64,000 bases of DNA, taken from assembly GCA_014607495.2 (NCBI GenBank), contig CP053159.1:10795501-10859500 (forward strand). The letters run 5' to 3'. This DNA is from Carposina sasakii. Taxonomy: Eukaryota; Arthropoda; Insecta; Lepidoptera; Carposinidae. Shown here piece by piece: positions 56,101 through 64,000 of this stretch (the first letter of the stretch is position 1; every line of letters starts with the position of its first letter). The notes beneath the pieces are model-generated. The model searched no databases. It was given only the letters and a program-made list of their open reading frames with translations, and was not told the origin of the DNA. The position numbers and the translations under genes were made by a program.

Positions 56101-58521
56101 GATTGACATCGAATGTAGATGATATAGATATTGATATGGCGACGTGGCCAGCAACTTAGGTGTCGTTTGGTGGTTACTGTAGCCAATTCTCGTAAATGAT
56201 TTCACATTTCCACCGCTTATATGGAAGACGTTCCATCAGCTCGTAAACATAAAAAAGAGCTGTTTAAAATTGCTTTAGCTACATATAGGTGTCGGTAGCC
56301 AAAGATCTTGCATAAAAATGTCAGGACAAATAAAAAAAACATGCATTTCTTAAATCCATTTCTCATAGACGTGGGGTATTCCATCGGTTCCATCTTTCTA
56401 CCGCGATAGTATTCAGTTTATTATTAATGGCTCTGAGAAACCATTGCTTGAATACCACCGACGTCACCATAGAGAGCGTCTCGGTGAGGTAGAGACTTTG
56501 CTAGACAACATTTAATCTTACACAAGCAAGATTCCAGCCAATGTCAAGCACAGAAATTTCAATAAAGGATTAAGTATTTCTAGAATACTGTTTGTTTTCG
56601 AATAGGAAGATTACACAAAACAGACATTTCCTTTCATGCGGAAGACCATATCCACTACTTCTGCATAATACCTACTCTTTGTTGCAATACTTATGTATAT
56701 TTTCACTACATAGTAGAAGAAGCTGGCGACTATACCTGCGTGAACTACATATTGTACCTAGTCTATGTTATTCTGCTACATAAGTAACTACAATGTTTTT
56801 AAAATTTGGTGCGTGAATACCTAACAAGCATCCAAACAATTCACAAGCTTTTACCTAGGTACTGATAAGTCATTAAAAAAAGTTAAGTTTATAAATCTAC
56901 ATAAAAGTTAACTTACCCAAATAGTGCGCATACAATGTCGAATTTTTCTGAACTTTAAAATATTGTAGCACATGGATGCCCTCTGTAGTGTCAGACACCT
57001 TGTTCGCTCTTCGCCTGTCATTGAAACGAGACCTCAAAGATAATCGACTAATGTTCGTCATTACAAAAGGTTTTGAGAAATTGTAGTATATTATACCGGA
57101 CTGTAGCAAAGGTAAAATACTACCAAATTTTTTGTACGTTTGATTTCTTGTCAAATTTCGAAATCTCTCCGTAGTTCTGTAGTAATTCCTCTCGTATTCT
57201 GTTTTATAACAGAAGTTATTGCGGCTGCCATATCTGCAGTTATTGTAGTAATAGCGCTTTTCGTAATTTCTTCTGCGACTACGATGGTCGTTTACATTTT
57301 TACCATCTGTAGACGTCTTATAAACAAAATTATGATCGCACAAACCTAGAGACTGTTTAGTTGTTTTATATGCCATAGTAAACGGAAACCCGACAACAAT
57401 ATTTTGGTCGAATCTCATGGAGGTGGCATTCAAGACTTTGTTGATGTTGATATAGTCATGATAGGATTGAGCTAGAATTAGCCAATCGTATGAGACAATG
57501 TTTATATCAAAATCGTAGAGCTGAAAATATCGATAGGGCATTAGGTACATACCAAAGCATTTGCTAGTTTAGGTAAAATAAAAGATCTATGTTGGTATGA
57601 TGCTGAGTAGATACTCTTAGTTATTTTACTGAATACATTTATTTTATATTATTATAAGTATGTATAGATGGAGAAAATATGAAGTCTACTAACGCCATCT
57701 TATCGTTAAGATTTACCTTCTTAACGAGATTATGCAGGGATTGCGTATCATTGTGTCGAATTGTTGGCGACAGAACCACCACACCAAGTCGGGACCTCAG
57801 ACGAGAAGTGCTGGTTACATCCAGAGCTGCAGCAACTCCATTCACATTCAAGCACTTTATCAGCCGTACTGTTGCCCAGTGGCATTCTTAAATGGATTAT
57901 AGAAGTTAATTAGCGTCAACAGGAAAGTTTAATACAAAAATTTATAAAATAACAGAGTACATAAAAATGGCCACATGAATAAATTACTTAATAACTTAAA
58001 AGGAAAAATATGGAGTTTGAGTATGTAGTGGCACTTGTTTTTACCTACTTTGCGTCGCGTAGTTGGGAAAAATTAATGAACGTAAAGAACTACGAGGACC
58101 TTAGTATTTTTTACGATCGTAGTCGTCTACGAATTCGTAGCTACTTCTTATGATGCCACTCCGCGCCGTGCCGCGGATTTCAATATTGTTATTAATTTAA
58201 AGTTAATTTAATTAAAACTCCTAGCCAAGGTATCGTATATAGAGACCTATCATCCGATTAATCACAATATTTAACGATCGAGCAAAATGAAAGCTTTCTA
58301 AGATCCCAGGATATTAACCTGTTTTATAAGCATTCAATTAAAATTTTATCCCTAATTTTACCTGGTTCTCTTCCTGGAGCGTAGATCAATGCTTGAGTCC
58401 ATCCTCTCCATAAAGAGTACTCAATAACAAACGGCAGCGGCGCTAGTTTCGTTGCTGGACATCGAGTACAGCACACTACTGCTAACCACGAGAGTAGACA
58501 AACAATTGTTGCGAAGTTCAT
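49932..58521 (-). CDS. Ionotropic receptor, IR75-like
   Basis: A variant ionotropic glutamate receptor, a ligand-gated cation channel of chemosensory neurons. Ten exons: 58521-58362, 57886-57717, 57520-56917, 56046-55845, 55422-55252, 53437-53220, 52093-51882, 51405-51254, 50518-50399 and 50160-49932; all phases agree; about 745 aa. A signal peptide covers residues 1-20. The S1 lobe includes EVRNFLGEEITVG (from 329) and DLAFEPVTAQ. Helix 1 is about 461-482; the pore has EAVIWSTGILCQQG (to 509); helix 2 lies in exon 7. S2 spans exons 8-9 and ends with RSPYA. The last helix is about 710-728. The CQQG pore end and the layout suggest the IR75/IR64a group. Residues 190-245 are unusually rich in Tyr, Asn and Arg. 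A strong donor after the last helix leaves the C-terminus uncertain. The family usually needs an IR8a or IR25a co-receptor. Confidence 0.88.
50399..50518 (-). CDS. IR exon 9 (S2 end)
   Basis: All three frames are open here. Phase from exon 8 selects the one encoding CAVRELPVYSTRAQLAFPL and RRSPYA, the family's pre-helix segment. The downstream donor AAG|GTATAC, not the GTAAGG five bases earlier, keeps exon 10 open. Confidence 0.8.
51014..51176. mobile_element. Palindromic MITE in IR intron 8
   Basis: GGCTATCTTTTTTGACAGTT pairs with AACTGTCAAAAAAGATAGCC; arms of about 35 bp. Confidence 0.75.
51254..51405 (-). CDS. IR exon 8 (S2 lobe)
   Basis: It encodes NAFYIRGYSDAENLVSTAEE and a QDYAFF segment that matches the S2 'YAF' motif. 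The acceptor is CCATTAG and the donor AG|GTCAGA. Confidence 0.85.
51512..51636 (-). repeat. Interspersed family D, inverted fragment
   Basis: CTATTGCAGTCCACTGCTGG, then GGCACGCCACAAGGCTAC and CACCACGCTGGGCC. Confidence 0.7.
51882..52093 (-). CDS. IR exon 7 (helix 2)
   Basis: It encodes GTWTPSSSAASILLIVCLFF and YNAYAAFITSVLS, the second channel helix and its SYxA-like end, then the start of S2. The acceptor is GATTTTAG and the donor ATG|GTAATT. Confidence 0.88.
52157..52335. repeat. Family F, inverted copy in IR intron
   Basis: GTGCACGCTAATCTCAGAAA, then CCACGCGGACGTAGTCGCGG and GCGTCCACTAG, the inverse of 47869-48145. Confidence 0.65.
52336..52754. other. IR intron 6, nothing recognised
   Basis: AT-rich, no supported feature. 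Confidence 0.5.
52755..53160. repeat. Two abutting decayed repeats in IR intron
   Basis: 52755-52950 is a family F copy (GGGCGCCCGCGACTCCGTCC, then GATAAAAAGTAGCCTATATG). 52960-53160 resembles 11120-11420 and ends GCGGGCGTCCACTAGTAAG. Confidence 0.6.
53220..53437 (-). CDS. IR exon 6 (helix 1 and pore)
   Basis: It encodes IYIRQQETSTVRDIFLAPF, helix 1 and the pore loop HIGYTEAVIWSTGILCQQ. The acceptor is CTTTATCGCAG and the donor G|GTATGA. Confidence 0.92.
53549..54320. mobile_element. TIR element of about 770 bp in IR intron
   Basis: TAGGGGAAGGTGGGGTAATT at the left is inverted at the right as ATACCCCACTTTCCCCTA with one or two mismatches. The flanking TA may be the target duplication. 'GGGTAATTAAGAACAG', 'GGGTAATTAGGAACG' and 'CGGGTAAATACGAACACC' recur inside as subterminal-type repeats. 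No transposase was recognised. Confidence 0.7.
54321..54730. other. IR intron 5, nothing recognised
   Basis: No supported feature. Confidence 0.5.
54731..54947. mobile_element. MITE family B, worn copy
   Basis: GGTGTAACAAAAGGGATAAG at the left and CCCCTTTTGTTACACCCTAT at the right. It runs straight into the next element. Confidence 0.7.
54946..55216. mobile_element. MITE family G, inverted copy next to exon 5
   Basis: It begins TACAGGGTGATTTTTGGTCG and ends AAAACACCCTGTA, with an internal deletion relative to 35018-35405. It ends 36 bases from the IR exon 5 donor. Confidence 0.75.
55252..55422 (-). CDS. IR exon 5 (S1 lobe)
   Basis: It encodes YYSQLGFRSYDGAWTGLLGA, then DHTVDLAFEPVTAQTSRHQD and MDFIFPIAET, the conserved S1 segment before helix 1. 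The donor AT|GTTAGT is weaker than the others. Confidence 0.9.
55450..55640. repeat. Interspersed repeat, inverted fragment
   Basis: GGCCGCCCACGACTTCGCCC at the start and GAAGCGACTTTGTATTATTA at the end, the inverse of 23095-23270. Confidence 0.6.
55845..56046 (-). CDS. IR exon 4 (start of S1)
   Basis: It encodes GTWSRELSMSRLEIPYPVEV, then RNFLGEEITVGRC, an acidic loop and LLDDVLNFLTIRLNA. The donor is AC|GTAAGT. Confidence 0.88.
56060..56900. other. IR intron 3, nothing recognised
   Basis: AT-rich; no supported feature or repeat copy. Confidence 0.5.
56917..57520 (-). CDS. IR exon 3 (N-terminal domain)
   Basis: 604 bases open throughout. The first part, IVSYDWLILAQSYHDYI, fits an IR N-terminal domain. 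Residues 190-245 are a Tyr/Asn/Arg-rich stretch unlike the rest. The acceptor is GATATTTTCAG and the donor G|GTAAGT. Confidence 0.82.
57717..57886 (-). CDS. IR exon 2
   Basis: It encodes ECHWATVRLIKCLNVNGVAA and further N-terminal domain sequence. The acceptor CCATTTAAG is weak in pyrimidines and the donor is AAG|GTAAAT. Confidence 0.8.
58362..58521 (-). CDS. IR exon 1 (signal peptide)
   Basis: It begins ATG at 58521 with a typical hydrophobic leader (TIVCLLSWLAVVCC). The donor is CAG|GTAAAA. Confidence 0.82.
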
Positions 58522-58529
58522 TTTTATTA

Positions 58530-59160
58530 ATTTATATGAAGTTCAATTTTATTATCATTTCATGCTAGACATGTGACCTAAGTCGTGGAAACCAAAAGGA
58601 GTCGACTTTATTAGACTGTCTCTTATTGAAGACTGTTTTAAAGCAAACTTATGTTGTTGGTATTACAAATGGATAGTGTAGCTTCTGAAATATTTGTTCG
58701 AATACCTACTTACATTTCCTTAGTAACATGAAAGTATGAATTACAGATAGGTGAATTATTCATCATTACAGAAATCGGCTATCAATCATGTTCGTGTTTT
58801 TACATTGTTTTGGACGTTTGGAGCTAGCGTTAGGACAATGATAAATGGACCACATAGATACGGATAATAAACACCTACTGCCCGCCAAGTACCTTTACCT
58901 ACCTAGTTGCTATTGATAAATTTAATTAAGAAAATGATGGACACGGGAGTTATTCTTTGAAACGGACTGTAGGTACTCGTGCTGTAAGTACATGCAAGCT
59001 AACTCGATATTGAGATCGAGATATTATACTTAACAAAATATGAGAGCGAGTTTAACTTGGCGCTCTAATATCTCGGGAAATTATATGCTGCGTGCAAGGA
59101 ACGTGTTTTTCCGTAACGTCGTCATAACGTTATAAGTACAGTAGTTCCTTTGAACGGTGG
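58530..59160. other. Spacer upstream of IR gene
   Basis: No TATA box or initiator that I can defend. Inverted motifs GAGAGCGAGTTTAAC and GGCGCTCTAATATCTCG near 59042-59078 are short. Confidence 0.4.
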
Positions 59161-59164
59161 CTCT

Positions 59165-59311
59165 ACTCTCGAAATCACAATGTGTTTATTTTTCCAGATA
59201 GAATCGAGAATTCCTAAAAAAACTCAGGAAACTCAATTTTTTTGGATAGGGCCCTTATTCATATAATTTCGCTTAACATACGCTTTCTGTTATGTACATC
59301 CTATATATTTC
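59165..59311. mobile_element. MITE family B, right-half copy
   Basis: TCGAAATCACAATGTGTTTA, TTTTTCCAGATAGAATCGAG and CGCTTAACATACGCTTTCTG match the 7892 copy. Confidence 0.6.
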
Positions 59312-59344
59312 ACCCGTATTGTGCGAGTAGACATACATACATAA

Positions 59345-59435
59345 TTATAATCACGCCTTTATCCTTTACGGGGTAGGCAGAGCACCAAGGGCCGATAGAA
59401 CCACATAGTGCCACTTCTGACCAATTTTGCGAGTG
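59345..59435. repeat. Interspersed family C, truncated
   Basis: TTTACGGGGTAGGCAGAGCA, then AGTGCCACTTCTGACCAATT. Confidence 0.65.
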
Positions 59436-59730
59436 AGACATACACGTAAATCACACTATTTCCCATTGTTTACGGCTGTGTTCGAGAGAAACGTCGCTCA
59501 GTAAGTTTGGTGAAGAAGGAATACTGCGCGTAGTCATGGGAGTCATGATCACCTCCTGGGGTCTCAGGTCAGCTTAGATCAAGCAGTTATCAGAGATTAG
59601 CATAACGGACCATCAGCCCAAAATGAACGTTGGGTATGACCCCATTGTCGCGTTGTGCGCATGACATAGCTAACTTCACAATCGCAAATAACGATCGCGG
59701 CTGCTAGTGTTTTAGTGCCAGGCCCACGCC

Positions 59731-60185
59731 AGGCCGCACTACGGTTTTTTTCCGCAAGTGGTCAAAATTCAAAATCATTTATTCGACATGAAAGCATTAA
59801 CAACTTGTTTGTCGATGGTCTTTTTATATGTTACTTTCTATGCACCCCAAAATGAAACCGCTACTAAACAAAAAAAGGAGGTGAATTTAAACAACATAAA
59901 AAAATCGTAAAGCTTTTGCTTTGGCAACTGTCACCACCCCAAGGTGCGATTTATTACAGTCTGCCAGGCATAAGTAATCGATTCGTGAAACCGCTGGAGA
60001 CGCACACACTACGGTTAAAACAACCGCGAATATAAGTTCTATGAACAACAAACTTTGGCGCGGTTTTTACCCGCTAGTCATGTAACATCAGTCGCGGGAA
60101 AAAACCGACAGTGCGACCGCTTAGTTTCCTTTAGTCACAAAGTCAGGCGGTTAATAACCGCGACGGTTTTGCCGTAGTGCGGCCT
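59731..60185. mobile_element. TIR element near UTP14 3' end
   Basis: AGGCCGCACTACGG at 59731 is exactly inverted at 60172-60185 (CCGTAGTGCGGCCT). Inside, CGCGGTTTTTACCCGC and related G/C-A/T blocks repeat. No frame. It ends about 50 bases past the UTP14 stop on the minus strand, so it may overlap that gene's 3' UTR. Confidence 0.7.
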
Positions 60186-60233
60186 TAGACTTTGATAAAT
60201 AAACAAATAACGAAATAATTGAAATCTTAGTCA

Positions 60234-60239
60234 ATTTAT
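60234..60239 (-). terminator. Poly(A) signal overlapping UTP14 stop
   Basis: On the minus strand AAAGAAATAAATTG carries AATAAA that shares bases with the TAA stop codon. No later AATAAA was found between the stop and the element at 60185, so the 3' UTR is probably very short. Confidence 0.5.
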
Positions 60240-61672
60240 TTCTTTGCTAACATTTTTAAAACGGCTTCATTTTTAAACGTTCTATTTCTACGCACAAGAA
60301 GTTCGTCTTCATCCATCGGCTCTATTATTACTCCCGCTTTTGTAATAACACTAGGTTTTATAAGTTTTTTATGAGCTTTTTCTGGAACAAATGTATTCCC
60401 TATTGGTGCTCTAATGGTCGCTTCAAATTCTTTGACACTTTCAAATGGAAAAGGAACATCACTAATTTTGTGAGAGTTCAATTTGGGATCTCTATATTCT
60501 TTTATAACTACGTCACCTTTGTTGTCATCACGACGAGGCATTTTAACTGCACCTTTCAGTATGAATCTATTTCGTCTACGCCTTGGTGCCTTTACACCTT
60601 TTCCACCCCAACTACCCCAACCTGGCAGCCTTAAATCTATATCTTTAGGAGTGTCGTTATCAATTTCTTCTTCCTTGTCTTGTCTAAAACTAGCTACTAC
60701 ATCATCTTCTTCAAAAACCTCCTCAATATTTACTTTGGGAACGATTTGTTCATCATCATCTAAATTATCCATATCAATTTCGCCTTCAGGTACAACAGAA
60801 TTCAAATATTTAGGCTTTACCTGTATAAATCTTCTAGGATCTATGTCAGCTTTTAAGGTATCCTGAATTATTGGAGCATTTAATATTTTAGCAGAATTGC
60901 TTTCCTCTATATTAGGAGCATCAGTTTTAGAATCAGTTTCCATTAACTCCTCATCTATGACAGGTTTTAACTTTTTATTCTTAAACATAAGGTATTCTAG
61001 ATTGTCCTGTTCTTCTTTATTGTTTTTCCTCTTACTTTTATTTTCTTTAGGTGCTTTTTCCAATTGTTTAATTTCATTTCTTAAAGTGTTTAATTTATTA
61101 GCAATTTTACCTTCTACACTATTTTCAAAATCTTCAAAAGCATTCTCAACTTCTTGTTTTGACTCTTTGTTCTCTTCTTGTGTTAAATCTAATGTGATGG
61201 GTTCCACATGCCAATTCGTAGTGGCAACTATTCTTGAAGATTTATTTTTATTGGAAATGGGTTTCTGTGTTGTTTCTTTTTTCTTATGCTGGACAATATG
61301 TGTATCAATAGCATTTTTACTTTCACTGTCACTTATAGTTTTAAGATTGTTGATACTTTCTTTTAAAACACTAAGCTCCATGTTACTAGTGTCTTTGTTG
61401 GTATGCTCATCAGCAACAGACTCATCATCACTTTCATCTTTTCTCTGAATCAATTTCTCTTTCAAGTATTTCTTATATCCAAAGTTGAATTCTTCATCAA
61501 CATTTGACTTATCAGACCTCTTCAACATCCAGGGATTCATAGGGTCCTGATCTAAAGTAACATCAGGAATAATTACATTGTCACCATCTTCATCATCTGA
61601 GCTCTCTATATTTCCAACTTTGTGACTCAAACCCCTGCCAACTGATAATTGCTCTGCCAATTCTTGTCTGAC
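60236..61672 (-). CDS. UTP14: UTP14 exon 3
   Basis: Residues 282-759, starting after TTAATTAG with VRQELAEQ. It carries the LPGWGSWGG motif and the C-terminal PFPFES block. Confidence 0.96.
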   Translation of the reverse strand, partial: VRQELAEQLSVGRGLSHKVGNIESSDDEDGDNVIIPDVTLDQDPMNPWMLKRSDKSNVDEEFNFGYKKYLKEKLIQRKDESDDESVADEHTNKDTSNMELSVLKESINNLKTISDSESKNAIDTHIVQHKKKETTQKPISNKNKSSRIVATTNWHVEPITLDLTQEENKESKQEVENAFEDFENSVEGKIANKLNTLRNEIKQLEKAPKENKSKRKNNKEEQDNLEYLMFKNKKLKPVIDEELMETDSKTDAPNIEESNSAKILNAPIIQDTLKADIDPRRFIQVKPKYLNSVVPEGEIDMDNLDDDEQIVPKVNIEEVFEEDDVVASFRQDKEEEIDNDTPKDIDLRLPGWGSWGGKGVKAPRRRRNRFILKGAVKMPRRDDNKGDVVIKEYRDPKLNSHKISDVPFPFESVKEFEATIRAPIGNTFVPEKAHKKLIKPSVITKAGVIIEPMDEDELLVRRNRTFKNEAVLKMLAKK

Positions 61673-63567
61673 CTAATTAAAACAAATATCATATATTATA
61701 AAATTATTAATAAAGAAATGGAAAAAATTCCTCACCCGGGTGGGAATCGAACCCACAAATATCATATAATTAGCATATTGCATTATACTAATAGTGTAAT
61801 AGATTTGTACATATGTATCAGTCAACAAAATTACAAAAAAGTAATAAGTGTTAATGACAACAAAACTACAACTATGTACTGTTAAAATATAACACTGAAT
61901 GAATTGCTCAGTAAAAAGTCATTTAGGTTATAAAGTCATTTGTATTTTAAGAGAATTTTTGCCTTTAGGACTTGAATATTCCGAAGTTTGTTCAGTATTA
62001 CCTCTTTATCATATTTGGCTCTGATTAATTTGCTCTTTGCCCATTTCCCAGTATTCTTGTGTCTTAATGTGTGCCTCTCTAAAGCCCTAGCTTTATCTAA
62101 GGCTTCTAGCTTTTTAAGTGCTTCTTCTGGGTCTTTCTTTTGTAGTTCCTCAAATTCTTTTAATTCCTCTTTTAATTTCTGTTTCTTAAGGATGCTACAA
62201 AATAAAATTATATAAAAATAACTCATATAAAAATTGGAAAATAAATTATGACAAGGACAAAGTATTTCCTAACCTGAATCTGTGAGATTTTGAATCCATA
62301 CAGATTAAAATTGTTCTTAGTAAAATAGTATAAAACTTCTGTATCTCTCTGTAAGTGGATATGTTATAATGGACATTAGCAGTATATCTAATGTCCATTA
62401 TAACCAGAGGTCGGAATTAGGTAGAGTCATTTATGTACTTGCATCGAAATGTTGATATTAATGTGGACCTTCCCAGGATTTCTAATGGACAATCCCGTGT
62501 GGCCAACAATATTACAAATAAATAATAATAAAACCCTCAGAGATAGACAAATAAAACAAAGATAATTAACATAAAATTTCTGCTCTTTAAAATTAATACC
62601 GGAATTTGAGGCATATCCACTTTATTCTTTCGCTGTATGAAATCAGTGCAAGTACATAAATGACTCTACCTAATTCCGACCTCTGATTATAACATATCCG
62701 CTTCTAATCTATTTAATAATTTTAGATATGAAATGAAATGTTTTATAATTCAAATATTATAGTTTTATTCAGCTGGCTGGCAAAACAGATGTTGTGACTA
62801 GTTTGAATGGATCTAACTGCTACTAGTGTACTGATTGTGGAAGTAGCTATTCTATTTTAGTTTTTTGGGCCCTACTCAGGTGACCAGCAAATAATACAAA
62901 GACAGAATTACCCTTACCGATGATATTTTTTACTTTTTATTTTCCCTTGTCTTTTAGCTTTAGCGGCTTTATATGACTGCTGTGCTCTTAACTTTGCGGA
63001 ATTCTTTCTATGCTCCACCATTTCTTCATAAGACATTGGGTAAAGCTGTTCATTTTCATCATCTGATGCCTCATTGACTGGCTTAGGGTCTACCTCTTCA
63101 AGTTCTATTTCAAGAGGCGATTTAAGCTTGAATTTAGATATGAACTGATCACTTGACTGCAGTTTTGTCGAGTCAGTTTTTAGAGGAAATGAAACATAAT
63201 CAACGGTGCGACTTCTAGCGACCACAGGATCCCATCGCCCGACTTTTACCTTTGTTTCCTCATATCCGGTCGCCCGTTTTACTCGCTCGGCTTGCGGTTT
63301 CTCTAGGGGTTTGGGTAGAACATTTGATGAGGTCTTTTTAAGTTTCTTACTTATTTGGACATGGTGTGCTGTATCCTCAAGTACTTTAACAATATTGTTA
63401 AGATCCAGTTTCTTGGATCGCTTAACTAAATTAAACTCTGTATTTAAATTAGTTGCTTCATTTCTTGTTGGTTCAGTGATGTGTTGAGTTTTATCCAATT
63501 TTGATATAGCGCTAACTAACCGATCATGTTCCAATGCAACATACTCTGTATCATCTAAATCCTCCAT
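60236..63567 (-). CDS. UTP14: UTP14, U3 snoRNP/SSU processome protein
   Basis: A nucleolar factor of the small-subunit processome; in yeast it binds U3 snoRNA and activates the helicase Dhr1 during 18S rRNA maturation. Exons: 63567-62918, 62194-62002 and 61672-60236; phases fit; 759 aa. Family landmarks in order: KVKVGRWDPVVARSRTVDY, AAKAKRQGKIKSKKYHR (end of exon 1), LRHKNTGKWAKSKLIRAKYD (exon 2), VRQELAEQLSVGRGLSHKV, MNPWML, then LPGWGSWGGKG and the C-terminal VPFPFESVKEFEATIRAPIG. The middle (about 340-560) is acidic and Lys-rich, as usual. Start chosen as the first Met of the open exon, MEDLDDTEYVALEHDRLVSA. Housekeeping gene; intact. Confidence 0.97.
61694..61760 (-). repeat. SINE family 1 fragment in UTP14 intron 2
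   Basis: AATAAAGAAATGGAAAAAAT, then CACCCGGGTGGGAATCGAAC, the inverted tRNA-like 3' end. It is the same truncated type as 12340-12400. Confidence 0.65.
62002..62194 (-). CDS. UTP14: UTP14 exon 2
   Basis: Residues 218-281: a charged coiled-coil-like helix, then the invariant HKNTGKWAKSK motif. The acceptor is TTTTGTAG and the donor GAG|GTAATA. Confidence 0.96.
62347..62703. mobile_element. TIR MITE with nested hairpin in UTP14 intron 1
   Basis: CCAGAGGTCGGAATTAGGTA and AGTCATTTATGTACTTGCA in the left arm are inverted at 62647-62690, and both ends carry GGATATGTTATAAT or its inverse. The left arm is interrupted by a perfect small hairpin (TTATAATGGACATTAG with CTAATGTCCATTATAA). Confidence 0.75.
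62918..63567 (-). CDS. UTP14: UTP14 exon 1
   Basis: Residues 1-216 plus two bases; it ends KIKSKKYHR across the junction. The donor is CG|GTAAGG. Confidence 0.96.
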
Positions 63568-64000
63568 TGCCGATATTCACTTTTTACACACTGCACCTAT
63601 TTATAATTTTAGGAAATCACACAGAAAAATAACCTACAAATATGTAATTATTTTGACACGATAACATAACCTAAAAATCTTTTTTTTAAATAGGCACAGG
63701 ATATGACATCAGGTACATCCATACAGCCATGCCCGTTCTTCTTACAGCTTATTATCTAAAATTATTATAAATGACGCTTAAGATGTGTGAAACCAGGAAA
63801 AAACTATAAATCTATTATAAGAACCCCGCTAGAAGTAGTATTATTACTTATTAAAATACACAGACCATTATTTTGTTAATATTATTTTGAAATGTAAAGT
63901 AATCTATGTTATTTTTTTAGTTAAATTAATTCTATGTAAACTCGATAGGCGATATGTAAATTATTAATTGTCGTTATAAGTAGAAAAACTTCTAAGTACA
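63568..64000. other. Upstream of UTP14
   Basis: AT-rich. It has GATAACATAACCT at about 63661 but no TATA or DRE site that I can defend. No other gene is seen. Confidence 0.45.

Noticed and set aside
57140..57349. Plus-strand hydrophobic frame of 69 codons
   Set aside because: It is opposite IR exon 3 and is a shadow of its Tyr/Asn/Arg-rich codons.
60330..60350. CTTTTGTAATAACAC in the UTP14 coding exon equals the MITE H terminus
   Set aside because: It encodes the VITKAG segment that other UTP14 proteins also have in similar form, so chance is the better explanation.
60483..61448. Long plus-strand frames
   Set aside because: They are antisense shadows of UTP14 exon 3, with Ser/Leu-rich composition caused by its Glu/Lys codons.
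1..64000. CRISPR arrays, operons and bacterial-type signals
   Set aside because: None present; splice sites, SINEs and LINEs show this is animal nuclear DNA.

Overview
The window looks like a gene-poor, AT-rich piece of an insect genome, almost certainly a moth or butterfly. I infer this from the gene content (a CAPA/pyrokinin-type receptor, an ionotropic receptor, an integral-membrane acyl-CoA desaturase) and from dense small transposable elements of types I know from Lepidoptera. No database search was possible. Gene models were built by hand from reading frames and GT/AG splice phases.

Layout. 1-17,270 has no cellular gene: it holds broken non-LTR retrotransposons (1-773, 800-1225, 3340-5370), many terminal-inverted-repeat (TIR) elements and SINE fragments. 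17,356-28,925 (+) is a four-exon neuropeptide GPCR whose introns carry a mariner remnant, three copies of a tRNA-like SINE and a 313-bp-arm inverted repeat. 28,926-32,440 is repeat-rich spacer. 32,442-46,425 (+) is an acyl-CoA desaturase-family gene with six coding exons (332 aa) and perhaps a noncoding first exon; one intron has swallowed a CR1/Jockey-type retrotransposon. 46,454-49,900 is repeats. 49,932-58,521 (-) is a ten-exon ionotropic receptor of about 745 aa. 58,530-60,233 is spacer with several elements. 60,236-63,567 (-) is the three-exon UTP14 gene (759 aa), a ribosome-biogenesis factor.

The four genes do not form a pathway. Three are likely chemosensory, endocrine or lipid genes and one is housekeeping. 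The most notable points are: (1) a desaturase with intact frame and splice sites that has lost several metal-ligand positions, including two histidines of the third box, which suggests a pseudoenzyme; (2) the long hairpin at 24,114-24,779; (3) a mariner remnant ending in TACAGGGTGT near several short element families that share this end.
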